Source: Actinomycetes bacterium (lineage in GTDB: Bacteria; Actinomycetota; Acidimicrobiia; Acidimicrobiales; RAAP-2). Taken from it: a stretch of 55,367 nt of DNA. Below, in pieces: positions 43,370 through 51,561 of the stretch (its first letter is position 1; every line of letters starts with the position of its first letter). The notes beneath the pieces are model-generated. The model had not been told where the DNA came from, made no database searches, and was given only the letters and a program-made list of their open reading frames with translations. Position numbers and translations under genes: made by a program. The stretch is from the NCBI GenBank assembly GCA_021809495.1, contig JAKAZI010000002.1, positions 1 to 55,367 on the forward strand, read 5' to 3'.

Positions 43370-43915
43370 CTAGTCCTGCTTGCTGGCTTCCACCGAAAGC
43401 TCCAAGACGACCTTGTTGCCGACCACGAGCGACCCGTTTTCGAGGGCGCCGTCGAAGCTCACGTTGAAGTCGCGCCGGTCGATCTCGGCGAAGGCCTCGA
43501 AGCCCGCGACCGTAGCGCCCGGGGCCATGCCGGCACCCGAGCCCAGGAACTCAACGTCAAACGCGACGGACTTGGTGACGCCACGGATGGTCAGGTCAGC
43601 GACCATCTCGATCTTGTCATTGCCCTTGTCGGTGAGCTTCGTCGAGGTCAGGGTCAGCGTGGGGTGGTTCTCGAGGTCGAGGAAGTCCGCGCTCTTGAGG
43701 TGGCCGTCACGCATCTCGTTGTCGGTCGTGATGCTCGCGGCCTGTACGGTCGCCTCGACCTTGGACGTAGCGACCGAGTCACCGATCGTGATCGTGCCGG
43801 CGAAGTCGGTGAAGTGACCACGGACCTTGGCGGCGATCAGGTGGCGTGCAACGAAGCCGACGTTCGAGTGGGTGCTGTCGATGGTGTAAACACCGGGAGC
43901 GGGAAGGTTGCTCAT
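43370..43915 (-). CDS. YceI-family lipid-binding protein
   Basis: A 181-residue lipocalin-like beta barrel that binds isoprenoid or other long lipids. GVYTIDSTHSNVGFVARHL at the start, GTITIGD, SADFLDLENHPTLTLTSTKL in two parts, and DRRDFNVSFDGALE are family marks. No signal peptide, so unlike E. coli YceI it should be cytoplasmic. The ATG follows AGGAGAG by seven bases. Divergent from marR with a palindromic operator in its promoter, hence probably repressed by that regulator. Confidence 0.92.
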   Translation of the reverse strand: MSNLPAPGVYTIDSTHSNVGFVARHLIAAKVRGHFTDFAGTITIGDSVATSKVEATVQAASITTDNEMRDGHLKSADFLDLENHPTLTLTSTKLTDKGNDKIEMVADLTIRGVTKSVAFDVEFLGSGAGMAPGATVAGFEAFAEIDRRDFNVSFDGALENGSLVVGNKVVLELSVEASKQD

Positions 43916-43957
43916 TGTTTTCTCTCCTAGATACGAACACTGGTTTGTGTTGTCTCC

Positions 43958-43987
43958 AGTATAGTTGCACCTACAACTATTTGTCAA
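43958..43987 (-). promoter_or_regulatory. yceI promoter with embedded MarR operator
   Basis: Minus strand: consensus TTGACA (43987-43982), 18-base spacer, TATACT (43963-43958). This is the best promoter match in the window, and the spacer is nearly filled by a palindrome. Confidence 0.75.
43961..43980. promoter_or_regulatory. Palindromic operator, probable MarR site
   Basis: ATAGTTGcacctaCAACTAT: seven-base inverted arms around six bases, the size of MarR-family sites. It covers the spacer and part of the -10 of yceI and lies about 50 bases upstream of marR. A weaker half-site (TTGCAACCTA) is near 43995. Confidence 0.7.
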
Positions 43988-44013
43988 GCAGTAATTGCAA
44001 CCTAAGATTCTGC

Positions 44014-44019
44014 TATACT
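44014..44019 (+). promoter_or_regulatory. Extended -10 TGCTATACT, leaderless promoter of marR
   Basis: TATACT preceded by TG-C (extended -10) and followed by exactly six bases before the marR ATG at 44026. No -35 match. Confidence 0.6.
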
Positions 44020-44025
44020 TAGTTC

Positions 44026-44484
44026 ATGTCGATCGACCCCACTGCCTGTCCCTCGGGAGACGAGCAGGTCACGCTGTTCGGCCTCCTGCTCGAGACCAAC
44101 GCTCGCCTCGCCCGCGGTCTCGGCGTCGAGCTCGAAGCGACGTGTGATCTACCCCTCGCCTGGTTCGAGGTCCTCCTGCAGTTGCGCAAGTCGCCCGATG
44201 GTCGACTCAAGATGAACCAGGTGGCCGACGCCATCGTCCACTCGACGGGCGGCACCACCCGGCTGATCGACCGACTCGAAGAGGCGGGCCTCGTCGAGCG
44301 GACCCTGTGTCCTTCAGACCGGCGCGCGATCCACGTCGCGATCACCGAAGCCGGCAACGCCAAGCTCGACGACGCCCTCGCCGTCCACCTCGACTACCTG
44401 GACCAACGCCTGGCGGGTCGACTCAGCGAGTCCGAGCGCCGGTCGCTGTCCAAGTTGCTCGGCAAACTCAACGCGAGCGTCTAG
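44026..44484 (+). CDS. MarR-family transcriptional regulator
   Basis: A 152-residue winged-helix dimeric regulator. LPLAWFEVLLQLRKSPDGRL in two parts leads into the recognition region MNQVADAIVHSTGGTTRLIDRLEEAGLVER and the wing CPSDRRAIHVAITEAG, the classic MarR layout. It is divergent from yceI with a perfect operator between, so repression of yceI and possibly itself, released by a small ligand, is the likely role. Its TAG shares a CTAG with the ileS stop. Confidence 0.92.
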   Translation: MSIDPTACPSGDEQVTLFGLLLETNARLARGLGVELEATCDLPLAWFEVLLQLRKSPDGRLKMNQVADAIVHSTGGTTRLIDRLEEAGLVERTLCPSDRRAIHVAITEAGNAKLDDALAVHLDYLDQRLAGRLSESERRSLSKLLGKLNASV

Positions 44485-47400
44485 ACCCGCTCGATCCAGA
44501 CCGACGCCGCGCGGCCGTCGTCGAGTTCGAGCGCGTGGGCCGGTGCCGGGTGACTCCCCGTTTCGATCGCCGTCGCGAGCACTTCGCGCGCGAGGACCCC
44601 AAAACCGTCGGCCAGGTCGTCGAGCCCGCTCAGCGTGACGCGAATGTGGTCCGCGACGTCCAGACCCGAGGACTTACGCAGGTCCTGGATCTGGCGCACG
44701 ACGTCGCGCAGGTAGCCGCGACGACGGAGCTCGTCGTTGAGCGTGAGGTCCAACGCGATGACCTCCGCACCGTCGCGCGAGACGGCGAACCCGCCCTGGC
44801 TGCGCACGCGCAATTCCAGGTCCTCGGCGCCGAGGTCGAAGGCACCGGTGGAGAGCTCGACGCGCACCGTCTCGCCCGCGTCGAGCACGGCGGCGGCGGC
44901 CACGGGGTCCAGGGCGGCGAGGGCCGGCTTGAGCTCCTTGACCGCTTCACCGAGGCGTGGGCCGACGGACCGGAAGTTGGGCACTAACTCGAAACTGAGC
45001 ACCTCAGCCAACTCCGTACCGTATTCGAGCACGTCCACGTTGAGCTCGTCCTCGACGACGTCCTGCGGCGGGCGTGGCGCGTCGTTGGGCAGGAACACGA
45101 GGGCGCGGGCCAGTGGCTGGCGGACCTTGATGCCCGCCTCGGCGCGGGCGGCGCGACCGAGTGAGGTGAGCCGTCGAGCCACGACCATCGAGCGCTCGAG
45201 GTCCTCGTCGATCAGGTCGGTCGTCGCGACCGGCCAGTCCTCGAGGTGAACCGACGCTGCGTCGTCGACGTCGTTGAGCGCGCGATAGAGCCGTTCGGCG
45301 ACGAACGGCGTGAACGGGGCGATGAGCAGCGTGATCCGCTGCAGCACCGTCAACAGGGTCGCGTGCGCCGCCAGCGAGTCCGACGCCGGTGCATCCGGGT
45401 CCGTCCGCCAGAAGCGACGACGGCTGCGCCGGACGTACCAGTTCGACAGGTCGTCGATCAGGGCCGCGAGCGCGTCGGTCCCGCCGAGCGGCTCGTACCC
45501 GTCGAGCGCGGCCGTCACCGCGAACGTCGTCGTCTCGAGACGCGAGAGGATCCACCGGTCCATGTCGTTGCGCGCACCCGCCGGCGGCACCCCGGGGTCG
45601 GCGGGGTCGAAGCCGTTGAGCGCGGCGTAGGTCGTAAAGAAACTGAACGTGTTCCAGAGCGTCGCCAGCGTCTCGCGCAGCGACGAGTCGATAGCGCCCA
45701 GGCTGGCCCTCGTCGACGTCCACGGCGATCCTTGCGAGAACATCCACCAGCGCAGCGGGTCGGCACCGCGGGTCGAAAGGACCTCCCACGGGTCGATGAC
45801 GTTGCCGACGGACTTACTCATCTTGCGGCCCTGTTCGTCCACGATGTGGCCGAGACACAGCACGTGTTGATAGGGGGTGCCCCCAAAGACGAGGGTGTTG
45901 ACGGCGAGCAACGAGTAGAACCAGCCACGGGTCTGGTCGATGGCCTCGGCAACCAACTGCGCGGGGAACTGCATCGCCTCGGACGAACCCGCGACGTGCG
46001 GGTAGCCGACCTGGGCCGCGGGCATCGCACCCGAATCGAACCACGCGTCGATCACTGGCTCGACCCGCCGAGCCACCCGAGCGCAGGTCGGGCAGTCAAA
46101 GACCACGTCGTCGATGTAGGGGCGATGCGGATCGAGGTCGCTGAGGTCCCGACCGGCCAGCTCGCCCAACTCGGCGCGCGAGCCGATACAGGTGAGGTGG
46201 CCGTCTTCGCATCGCCAGATCGGCAGCGGCGTGCCCCAGAAGCGGTCGCGTGAAAGCGCCCAGTCGACGTTGTTGGCGAGCCACTCACCGAAGCGACCGT
46301 CGCGGATGTGGGCCGGGTGCCAGTCGATGGTCGAGTTCTCGGCCATCATCGCCTCTTTAAACCGGCTCGTCGCGATGTACCAGCTCGGCTTGCCCCAGTA
46401 GATAAGCACCGTGCCGCAGCGCCAGCAGTGTGGGAGGGCGTGGGTGTAGTCCATGCGCCGAATGAGCAGACCGCGTCGTTCCAGCTCGTCGTTGATCATG
46501 TGATTCGCCTGGCGTACGTCGCGGCCCTCCAGCCACCCGATCGCCGAGGTGAACGTGCCGTCGGGACCGACGGGGTTAACCGTCGGCAAACCGTATTCCC
46601 GGGCCACCTGCCGGTCCACCTCGCCGAAGGCGGGCGCCTGGTGCACCAGTCCGGTGCCCTCGTCGGTCGTGACGTAGTCGGCGGCGACCACGTAGCAGGC
46701 GTCCACGTCGTCAAGTTCGACGTCGGTGAAGGGTCGTTCGTAGTGCAGTCCCACCAACTCGGCGCCCGAGAGTGTCGCCGACGCTTTGACGCTGGGTCCG
46801 AAGACCGATTCCACCAGGTCCGCGGCGACGACGGTGCCGTCCACCACGGCGTAGGTGATCGACGGGTTCACCGCCACGGCGACGTTGGACAGGAGCGTCC
46901 AGGGAGTCGTGGTCCACACCGCGAGGTGCGTGACACCGGCGACGCCGTGGGCTGGCGCGTCGGTCACCGCGAGACGCACGTAGCAGCTCTCGTCGACCTC
47001 GTCGGTGTAGACCCCGGGCTGACCGAGCTCGTGACTCGAGAGGGCCGTGCCACACCTCGGACAGTACGGGACGACCTTGAGGTCCTCGTAGAGCAGTCCG
47101 CGTGCGAAGAGTTGCTGGAGCTGCCACCACACCGATTCGATGTAGGAGGGATTGAAGGTGAAGTACGCGTGCTCCATATCGGTCCAGTAGCCGATGCGCT
47201 CGGTGAGCCGTTCGAATTCACCGACGTAGGTCATCACCGACTCGCGGCAGAGCCGCGTGAACTCGGTGATGCCGACCTCCTCGATGATCGCGCGCTTGCC
47301 CGAAATCCCGAGCTGCTTTTCAACCTGGACCTCGACGGGGAGGCCGTGCGTGTCCCACCCGGCCCGGCGCGCGACGAAGCGACCGCGCATGGTCTGATAG

Positions 47401-47609
47401 CGACAGAACAGGTCCTTGTAGATCCGTGCCCAGACGTGGTGCAGACCCGGCTTACCGTTCGCGGTCGGGGGCCCCTCGTAGAAGACCCACGGCTCGCAGC
47501 CCAGCCGTTGGTTCATCGAGCGAGTGAAGACGTCGTTGGCCTTCCATCTCGCCAACTCGGCCTCTTCGAGGCCCACGAAGTCGAGGTCGGCGCTGACGGG
47601 TTGAAACAC
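44481..47609 (-). CDS. ileS: Isoleucyl-tRNA synthetase
   Basis: Class I synthetase of 1042 residues. The HIGH-equivalent is PTANGKPGLHHVWARIYKD (about 48-66), as in actinobacterial IleS with a His-His variant. KMSKSVGN near residue 595 is the second signature; the CP1 editing domain lies between. A C-terminal anticodon-binding and zinc/extended region follows (EVIALDLTLNDELRRRGYLR). The length and the C-terminal domain suit the eukaryote-like IleS2 type, often mupirocin-tolerant (family knowledge). The GTG start follows AAGGAG by four bases. No T-box is possible in the short upstream gap. Confidence 0.95.
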   Translation of the reverse strand: MFQPVSADLDFVGLEEAELARWKANDVFTRSMNQRLGCEPWVFYEGPPTANGKPGLHHVWARIYKDLFCRYQTMRGRFVARRAGWDTHGLPVEVQVEKQLGISGKRAIIEEVGITEFTRLCRESVMTYVGEFERLTERIGYWTDMEHAYFTFNPSYIESVWWQLQQLFARGLLYEDLKVVPYCPRCGTALSSHELGQPGVYTDEVDESCYVRLAVTDAPAHGVAGVTHLAVWTTTPWTLLSNVAVAVNPSITYAVVDGTVVAADLVESVFGPSVKASATLSGAELVGLHYERPFTDVELDDVDACYVVAADYVTTDEGTGLVHQAPAFGEVDRQVAREYGLPTVNPVGPDGTFTSAIGWLEGRDVRQANHMINDELERRGLLIRRMDYTHALPHCWRCGTVLIYWGKPSWYIATSRFKEAMMAENSTIDWHPAHIRDGRFGEWLANNVDWALSRDRFWGTPLPIWRCEDGHLTCIGSRAELGELAGRDLSDLDPHRPYIDDVVFDCPTCARVARRVEPVIDAWFDSGAMPAAQVGYPHVAGSSEAMQFPAQLVAEAIDQTRGWFYSLLAVNTLVFGGTPYQHVLCLGHIVDEQGRKMSKSVGNVIDPWEVLSTRGADPLRWWMFSQGSPWTSTRASLGAIDSSLRETLATLWNTFSFFTTYAALNGFDPADPGVPPAGARNDMDRWILSRLETTTFAVTAALDGYEPLGGTDALAALIDDLSNWYVRRSRRRFWRTDPDAPASDSLAAHATLLTVLQRITLLIAPFTPFVAERLYRALNDVDDAASVHLEDWPVATTDLIDEDLERSMVVARRLTSLGRAARAEAGIKVRQPLARALVFLPNDAPRPPQDVVEDELNVDVLEYGTELAEVLSFELVPNFRSVGPRLGEAVKELKPALAALDPVAAAAVLDAGETVRVELSTGAFDLGAEDLELRVRSQGGFAVSRDGAEVIALDLTLNDELRRRGYLRDVVRQIQDLRKSSGLDVADHIRVTLSGLDDLADGFGVLAREVLATAIETGSHPAPAHALELDDGRAASVWIERV

Positions 47610-47668
47610 GGTGCTCCTTCATCGGATCTTCTCATCGTACTAATCGACTCGCGACGTTCGATTACCCG

Positions 47669-47674
47669 TAGCGT
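47669..47674 (+). promoter_or_regulatory. -10 box TAGCGT, leaderless promoter of the 47681 GNAT gene
   Basis: TAGCGT followed by exactly six bases and ATG at 47681. Confidence 0.45.
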
Positions 47675-47680
47675 GAAGCG

Positions 47681-48151
47681 ATGCCGATCACCATTACGGA
47701 CGAACCCGTCGGGGCCAGTGGTCCCATGAGCCTCATCTACGCCGCGGTCGACGAACTCGAGCGACGCTACGGCGTCGCCGACGACGCGCCTCACCTTAAT
47801 TACGACGAACTTCGACCACCGCGGGGGTTCTTCCTCGTGGCCCGGGACGAGGGCCACCTGGCCGGTGGCGTCGGCGTTCGCCCGATCGGCGAACCGACGG
47901 CACTGTGCGGTGAGGTTAAACGACTCTGGGTCCGCCCCGACCTTCGGCGACTCGGTGTGGCCAAGTCACTCATGGACGCCGCCGTCGAGCGCGCGCGTGA
48001 ACTCGGCTACCGGCGGCTCTACCTCGAAACGGGCCCGGCGCAGCCCGAAGCCCAGGCGCTGTACCCGAGGATCGGCTGGGAGACGGTCGCCGAATTCCCG
48101 CCGGGCGCCTACTCCCACCCCGGCGCGTCGCGTTTCGCGCGGGCTCTCTAG
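47681..48151 (+). CDS. GNAT-family N-acetyltransferase
   Basis: A 156-residue single-domain acetyltransferase. GGVGVRPIGEPTALCGEVKRLWVRPDLRRLGVAKSLM spans strands 4-5 and the acetyl-CoA pyrophosphate loop (R-R-L-G-V-A). LYLETGPAQPEAQALYPRIGW is the C-terminal substrate/CoA part. Leaderless promoter. Substrate unknown. Its stop shares a CTAG with the HAD phosphatase gene on the other strand. Confidence 0.88.
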   Translation: MPITITDEPVGASGPMSLIYAAVDELERRYGVADDAPHLNYDELRPPRGFFLVARDEGHLAGGVGVRPIGEPTALCGEVKRLWVRPDLRRLGVAKSLMDAAVERARELGYRRLYLETGPAQPEAQALYPRIGWETVAEFPPGAYSHPGASRFARAL

Positions 48152-48804
48152 CGCCCGAAGGCGCGGTCCATCCACAGCGGCGAGAGATCCGCGAGCGATT
48201 CCAGCACCAGGTCGGCGAGCCCGAAGGCCGGCAGTCCCCGATCGAGGGGCGTGGGCACCGCGACGACTGACATCCGGCCGGCCTTGGCGGCGAGAACGCC
48301 GGCCGAGGAGTCTTCGAAGACCAGACAGCTGGTCGGGGGAACCTTGAGGTTGGCGGCCGAGCTGAGAAAGACCCCCGGGTGGGGCTTACCGAACGGCTCG
48401 GTTTCGGCCGAATTGACCGACGCGAAGCGAGTACCCAAGTCGAAGTGCGCAAGACAGCGCTCGATGAGCGCGTAGGGCGTGGAGCTCGCGAGCGCCACCG
48501 GTCCGCGCTCGGCCGCGAGATCGAGCGCTCGAATCGCGCCCGGAAGCAGTCGTCCCCGGGACTCGACGAGGTCCCCGACGCGATCGAGGAGCCGCGCGAC
48601 GACCTCGTCGGTGCTGGCGCCACGCCAGGGGTAGTGCTGGTACCAGTACGACACGACTTCGGCGACGAACATGCCCTTGGTCTTACGGTCCTCATCCTCG
48701 CTGATCGGAACGCCCAGGGACCCGAAGATCTCCACCTCGGCGCGGTGCCACAGCACCTCGGAATCGATCAGGAGCCCGTCCATGTCAAAGAGGGTCGCGC
48801 GCAT
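48148..48804 (-). CDS. HAD-superfamily sugar phosphatase (HxpB/YniC-like)
   Basis: A 218-residue HAD hydrolase. FDMDGLLIDSEVLWHRAE holds the nucleophile Asp and general acid/base Asp, LASSTPYALIE the motif II Ser, and KPHPGVFLSSA the motif III Lys followed by FEDSSAGVLAAKAG with the Mg-binding acids. The YWYQHYPW and LLPGAIRALDLA text strongly resembles E. coli HxpB, a hexitol/2-deoxyglucose-6-phosphatase. The ATG at 48804 is selected because the domain starts at once; longer upstream frames are shadows of the facing GNAT gene. Confidence 0.88.
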   Translation of the reverse strand: MRATLFDMDGLLIDSEVLWHRAEVEIFGSLGVPISEDEDRKTKGMFVAEVVSYWYQHYPWRGASTDEVVARLLDRVGDLVESRGRLLPGAIRALDLAAERGPVALASSTPYALIERCLAHFDLGTRFASVNSAETEPFGKPHPGVFLSSAANLKVPPTSCLVFEDSSAGVLAAKAGRMSVVAVPTPLDRGLPAFGLADLVLESLADLSPLWMDRAFGR

Positions 48805-48831
48805 CGTCACCCCGACACTTTGACACAGCCG

Positions 48832-48837
48832 TAACGT
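48832..48837 (+). promoter_or_regulatory. -10 box TAACGT, leaderless promoter of the 48844 GNAT gene
   Basis: TAACGT followed by exactly six bases and GTG at 48844. Confidence 0.45.
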
Positions 48838-48843
48838 GGGTCC

Positions 48844-49767
48844 GTGCCCACCATCCGCCTGCTCGCGCCGTCGGACGTGGCCGAAGTCGTCGAGGCGGTC
48901 GCGCGCGACCAGCACGTCGCGAGTCAGTTGAATCCCTTCATCGACGCTGAGCTCGACCGAGGCGAACTCGGCGATTCGTATCGGGGTCGGCGCGCACCCA
49001 CGTGGATCGCGATCGACGGAACCCGACTCGTTGGCCACCTCACCGCGACGACGCTTCGAAGACCGTCGGGCCGGGTCAGCGCGTGGGTGAGTCCCGACGC
49101 GGCCTCCTTTGACGGCGTGGCGACCTTGGGTTCGCTCTACGCACTCGCCGGCGCGCGGTGGCTCGCCGACGGTGTCGAGGACCACGAAGTGTGGACGTAC
49201 GATCGTCCCGACGCCCGCGACCCGTGGATTGAAATCGGATTCGCGCAACGGTTCCGTCGCGGGTCCCTCGAACTCTCTTCGCGTGGGGCGCCGTCCTGGC
49301 CGCCGGGGTATCGACTGCGAGACGGGACCCGCCACGACCTCGACCTCGCGGTGCACTTCAATGAGCTACTCGACGTTCAAGAGGTCGCGGGTCCGAGTTT
49401 CGCCCGACCCGAGCCACTCGAGCGCGCCGAACTCCTCGAGACCCTCGAAGACCCCGACACCGTCTACGCCGTGGTCGAATATCGGGGATCGCCGGTCGCC
49501 CAAAGCATGACCTTCCCCCTCTTGCCCGTTCGCGGCGCGCACGAGCGAACACTGCACCTCAGCGCCGTCGTCGTCGAACCATCGCACCGAGGACGCGGTA
49601 TCGCGACGGCAATGCTCGACCAACTCGCGGTACGGGCCCGTCGACAGGGATTCCAATACGCGGACGTCACCTGGCGCACGGCCAACCTCGCGGCGGCCTC
49701 GTTCTGGCGCAACTACGGGATGACCCCGACGTACGTCCGACTCCAGCGTCGCGTCACCGAGGACTAG
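48844..49767 (+). CDS. GNAT-family acetyltransferase with extra N-terminal half
   Basis: A 307-residue protein. The C-terminal half (about 155-307) is a good GNAT domain: LSAVVVEPSHRGRGIATAMLDQLAVRA contains the R-G-R-G-I-A CoA loop, and TANLAAASFWRNYGMTPTY the terminal helix and strand. The first 150 residues look like a second, degenerate GNAT fold without a CoA loop, as in tandem GNAT proteins. The GTG at 48844 is six bases after TAACGT. Stop shared with the glutathione peroxidase gene through CTAG. Substrate unknown. Confidence 0.82.
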   Translation: MPTIRLLAPSDVAEVVEAVARDQHVASQLNPFIDAELDRGELGDSYRGRRAPTWIAIDGTRLVGHLTATTLRRPSGRVSAWVSPDAASFDGVATLGSLYALAGARWLADGVEDHEVWTYDRPDARDPWIEIGFAQRFRRGSLELSSRGAPSWPPGYRLRDGTRHDLDLAVHFNELLDVQEVAGPSFARPEPLERAELLETLEDPDTVYAVVEYRGSPVAQSMTFPLLPVRGAHERTLHLSAVVVEPSHRGRGIATAMLDQLAVRARRQGFQYADVTWRTANLAAASFWRNYGMTPTYVRLQRRVTED

Positions 49768-50246
49768 GACAGGGACGCCTCAATGGCGGCGACCAGCACC
49801 GGGTCGTCGGGGGTCACCGTCGGGGCAAAGCGCTGAATCGACCCGTCGGGCGCGAGGAGGAACTTCTCGAAGTTCCAACGGATGTCGCCGACGTGGCCGT
49901 CGGCACCCGCCACCGATGTGAGCGTCTCGTAGATGGGGTGACGATCATCGCCGTTCACTTCGATCTTTTCAAAGAGCGGGAAGGTCACGCCGTAGGTGGT
50001 CGAGCAGAACGCTTGGATCTCCTCGGCCGAACCCGGCTCTTGACCCTGGAACTGGTTGCACGGGAACCCAACGACGCTGAACCCACGCTCGGCGTAGCGC
50101 TCGTGCAGTGCCTCGAGTCCCTCGTACTGCGGGGTCAATCCGCACTTGGAGGCCACGTTCACCACGAGCACGCTCTGGCCTCGATAGGGGGCGAGCGACG
50201 CGTCGTCGCCGGCCAGGGTCCGTACAGGAATGTCGTAGACGCTCAT
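49764..50246 (-). CDS. Glutathione peroxidase-family thiol peroxidase
   Basis: A 160-residue thioredoxin-fold peroxidase. Cys35 in NVASKCGLTPQY is the peroxidatic cysteine (Cys, not selenocysteine). FPCNQFQGQEPG carries Cys63 and the conserved Gln, and IRWNFEKFL supplies Trp and Asn of the catalytic tetrad. Actinobacteria usually reduce this type with thioredoxin rather than glutathione (family knowledge). ATG at 50246 is six bases after TATGGT. It is divergent from the quinone oxidoreductase, both from short promoters in a 61-bp gap. Confidence 0.94.
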   Translation of the reverse strand: MSVYDIPVRTLAGDDASLAPYRGQSVLVVNVASKCGLTPQYEGLEALHERYAERGFSVVGFPCNQFQGQEPGSAEEIQAFCSTTYGVTFPLFEKIEVNGDDRHPIYETLTSVAGADGHVGDIRWNFEKFLLAPDGSIQRFAPTVTPDDPVLVAAIEASLS

Positions 50247-50252
50247 GACCCG

Positions 50253-50301
50253 ACCATACCGGTGCCGTGGCGCTCGTCGAACAGCGCCCTACTTCTATGC
50301 T
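50253..50301. promoter_or_regulatory. Paired divergent leaderless promoters of the peroxidase and oxidoreductase genes
   Basis: Minus strand TATGGT (50258-50253) plus six bases to the peroxidase ATG; plus strand TATGCT (50296-50301) plus six bases to the oxidoreductase ATG at 50308. The near-identical boxes and spacing suggest co-regulation. Confidence 0.55.
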
Positions 50302-50307
50302 CCTCGT

Positions 50308-51252
50308 ATGCTTGCCGCCGTACTCACCGATGGGCGCCTCGAGGTCCGCCAGCGTCCAGATCCCGAGCCGGGGCCCGGCGACGTCCTGGTCGTCGTGGCC
50401 GGCGCCGGCGTCAACGCCGCTGACCTGATCCAGCGCCGTGGCCACTACCCCGCTCCGCCGGGCTGGCCCGTCGACGTCCCGGGGCTCGAACTCGCCGGGG
50501 TCGTAAGCGCGGTAGGTCCGGGCGCGGACCCCGGTTTGATCGGACGTCGGGTCTGCGCGATCGTCGGCGGCGGCGCGCAGGCGACCCACTGCGTCGTACC
50601 GAGTGAGCACCTGATGACCGTTCCCGACTCGGTCGATCTCGTCATCGCCGGGGGATTCGCCGAGGCGTTCGTCACCGCTCACGACGCCCTGGTCGCCCAG
50701 GCGGGCGCCACCGCTACCGACCGCGTCCTCGTCTCGGGTGCCGCCGGCGGCGTCGGCACCGCGGCGGTCCAGATCGGCGCGCGTCTCGGCGCCCACGTGA
50801 TCGCCGTCACCCGCACCGCGCAGTTCCACGACGAGCTGAAGCAGCTCGGAGCCGCCGAGACCGTGACCGTGGACCAGGTGGCGACCCTCGACCCCGTCGA
50901 CGTCGTGATCGAGTTGGTGGGCGCGGCGCACCTGACGTTCGCACTCAGCGTCCTCGCCGCGCGCGCCCGAGTGGTCGTCATCGGCGTGGGGGGCGGCGCG
51001 CGCGTCGAGGTCGACCTGCTGAGCGTGATGCAACGACGCGCCACGATCACCGGGTCGACGCTGCGCGCTCGGACGCGCGACGAGAAGGCCCTCGTGATTG
51101 GGCGCGCGAGCGCCGATCTTCTCGAAGACTGGTCGCAGGCACGACTGAGCGTCCCGGTCGCGCGGGTCTTCGACCTGAGCGATATCGCGGCCGCCTACGA
51201 CTACTTCGCCGAATCGGGAAAGTTCGGCAAGGTGCTGGTTCGCGCCTCGTGA
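50308..51252 (+). CDS. Zinc-independent NAD(P)H:quinone oxidoreductase (MDR family)
   Basis: A 314-residue medium-chain dehydrogenase. GVNAADLIQRRGHYPAPPG and GLELAGVVSAVGPGA are the quinone reductase/crotonase-like N-terminal blocks; VSGAAGGVGTAAVQIGARLGA is the NADPH-binding loop. No zinc ligands are seen. The ATG at 50308 follows TATGCT by six bases. The PIG3/QOR-like pattern suggests one- or two-electron quinone reduction. It is transcribed away from the glutathione peroxidase gene, consistent with an oxidative stress unit, and overlaps the DUF5522 gene by four bases. Confidence 0.92.
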   Translation: MLAAVLTDGRLEVRQRPDPEPGPGDVLVVVAGAGVNAADLIQRRGHYPAPPGWPVDVPGLELAGVVSAVGPGADPGLIGRRVCAIVGGGAQATHCVVPSEHLMTVPDSVDLVIAGGFAEAFVTAHDALVAQAGATATDRVLVSGAAGGVGTAAVQIGARLGAHVIAVTRTAQFHDELKQLGAAETVTVDQVATLDPVDVVIELVGAAHLTFALSVLAARARVVVIGVGGGARVEVDLLSVMQRRATITGSTLRARTRDEKALVIGRASADLLEDWSQARLSVPVARVFDLSDIAAAYDYFAESGKFGKVLVRAS

Positions 51253-51485
51253 CAACGTGGTCCGGCGGACCGGTCCCCCGACCGCACCCCTCACGTTGCG
51301 ACCCCGAGCGACCCGACTACGAGGCGATTCTCGACGCGCACGAGCGCGCGGTGCGCACCGGAGAACCGACCTACCTCGATCCGACGACTGGCTTCGTCGT
51401 GCTCACGGTCGCGTCACATCTGCAACGGGGCCAGTGCTGTGATCGCGGTTGTCGTCACTGCCCGTACTTCGGGGCACCGTCGTGA
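51249..51485 (+). CDS. DUF5522 cysteine-rich protein
   Basis: A 78-residue protein of the DUF5522 type. RPDYEAILDAHERAVRTGEP, TYLDPTTGFVVLT, and the C-terminal cysteine cluster RGQCCDRGCRHCPYFG (four cysteines and a His) are the family core. The cluster could bind zinc or iron. GTG overlaps the oxidoreductase TGA (GTGA). Function unknown; coupling with a redox enzyme hints at a metal or thiol role (inference). Confidence 0.85.
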   Translation: MTTWSGGPVPRPHPSRCDPERPDYEAILDAHERAVRTGEPTYLDPTTGFVVLTVASHLQRGQCCDRGCRHCPYFGAPS

Positions 51486-51492
51486 CTCAGTT

Positions 51493-51553
51493 GGTCATCC
51501 GGGTCGCCACTCCGCCGCACGAATCGCGCGGCGCGGTGGCGACCCGGATGACC
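51493..51553. terminator. Long hairpin between convergent DUF5522 and ald genes
   Basis: Two perfectly complementary 18-base arms (51493-51510 and 51536-51553) around a 25-base loop that itself contains CGCCGC/GCGGCG. It fills the 76-bp gap between the two stops. No T run on either strand, so it is a T-less bidirectional terminator candidate. Confidence 0.7.
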
Positions 51554-51561
51554 GAGGACGC

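Noticed and set aside
44481-47609. IleS HIGH motif variant (His-His) as an anomaly
   Set aside because: The G-x-H-H form is normal in actinobacterial isoleucyl-tRNA synthetases.
47610-47680. T-box riboswitch upstream of ileS
   Set aside because: Only about 70 bases separate ileS from the divergent GNAT gene, with no specifier stem or T-box sequence.
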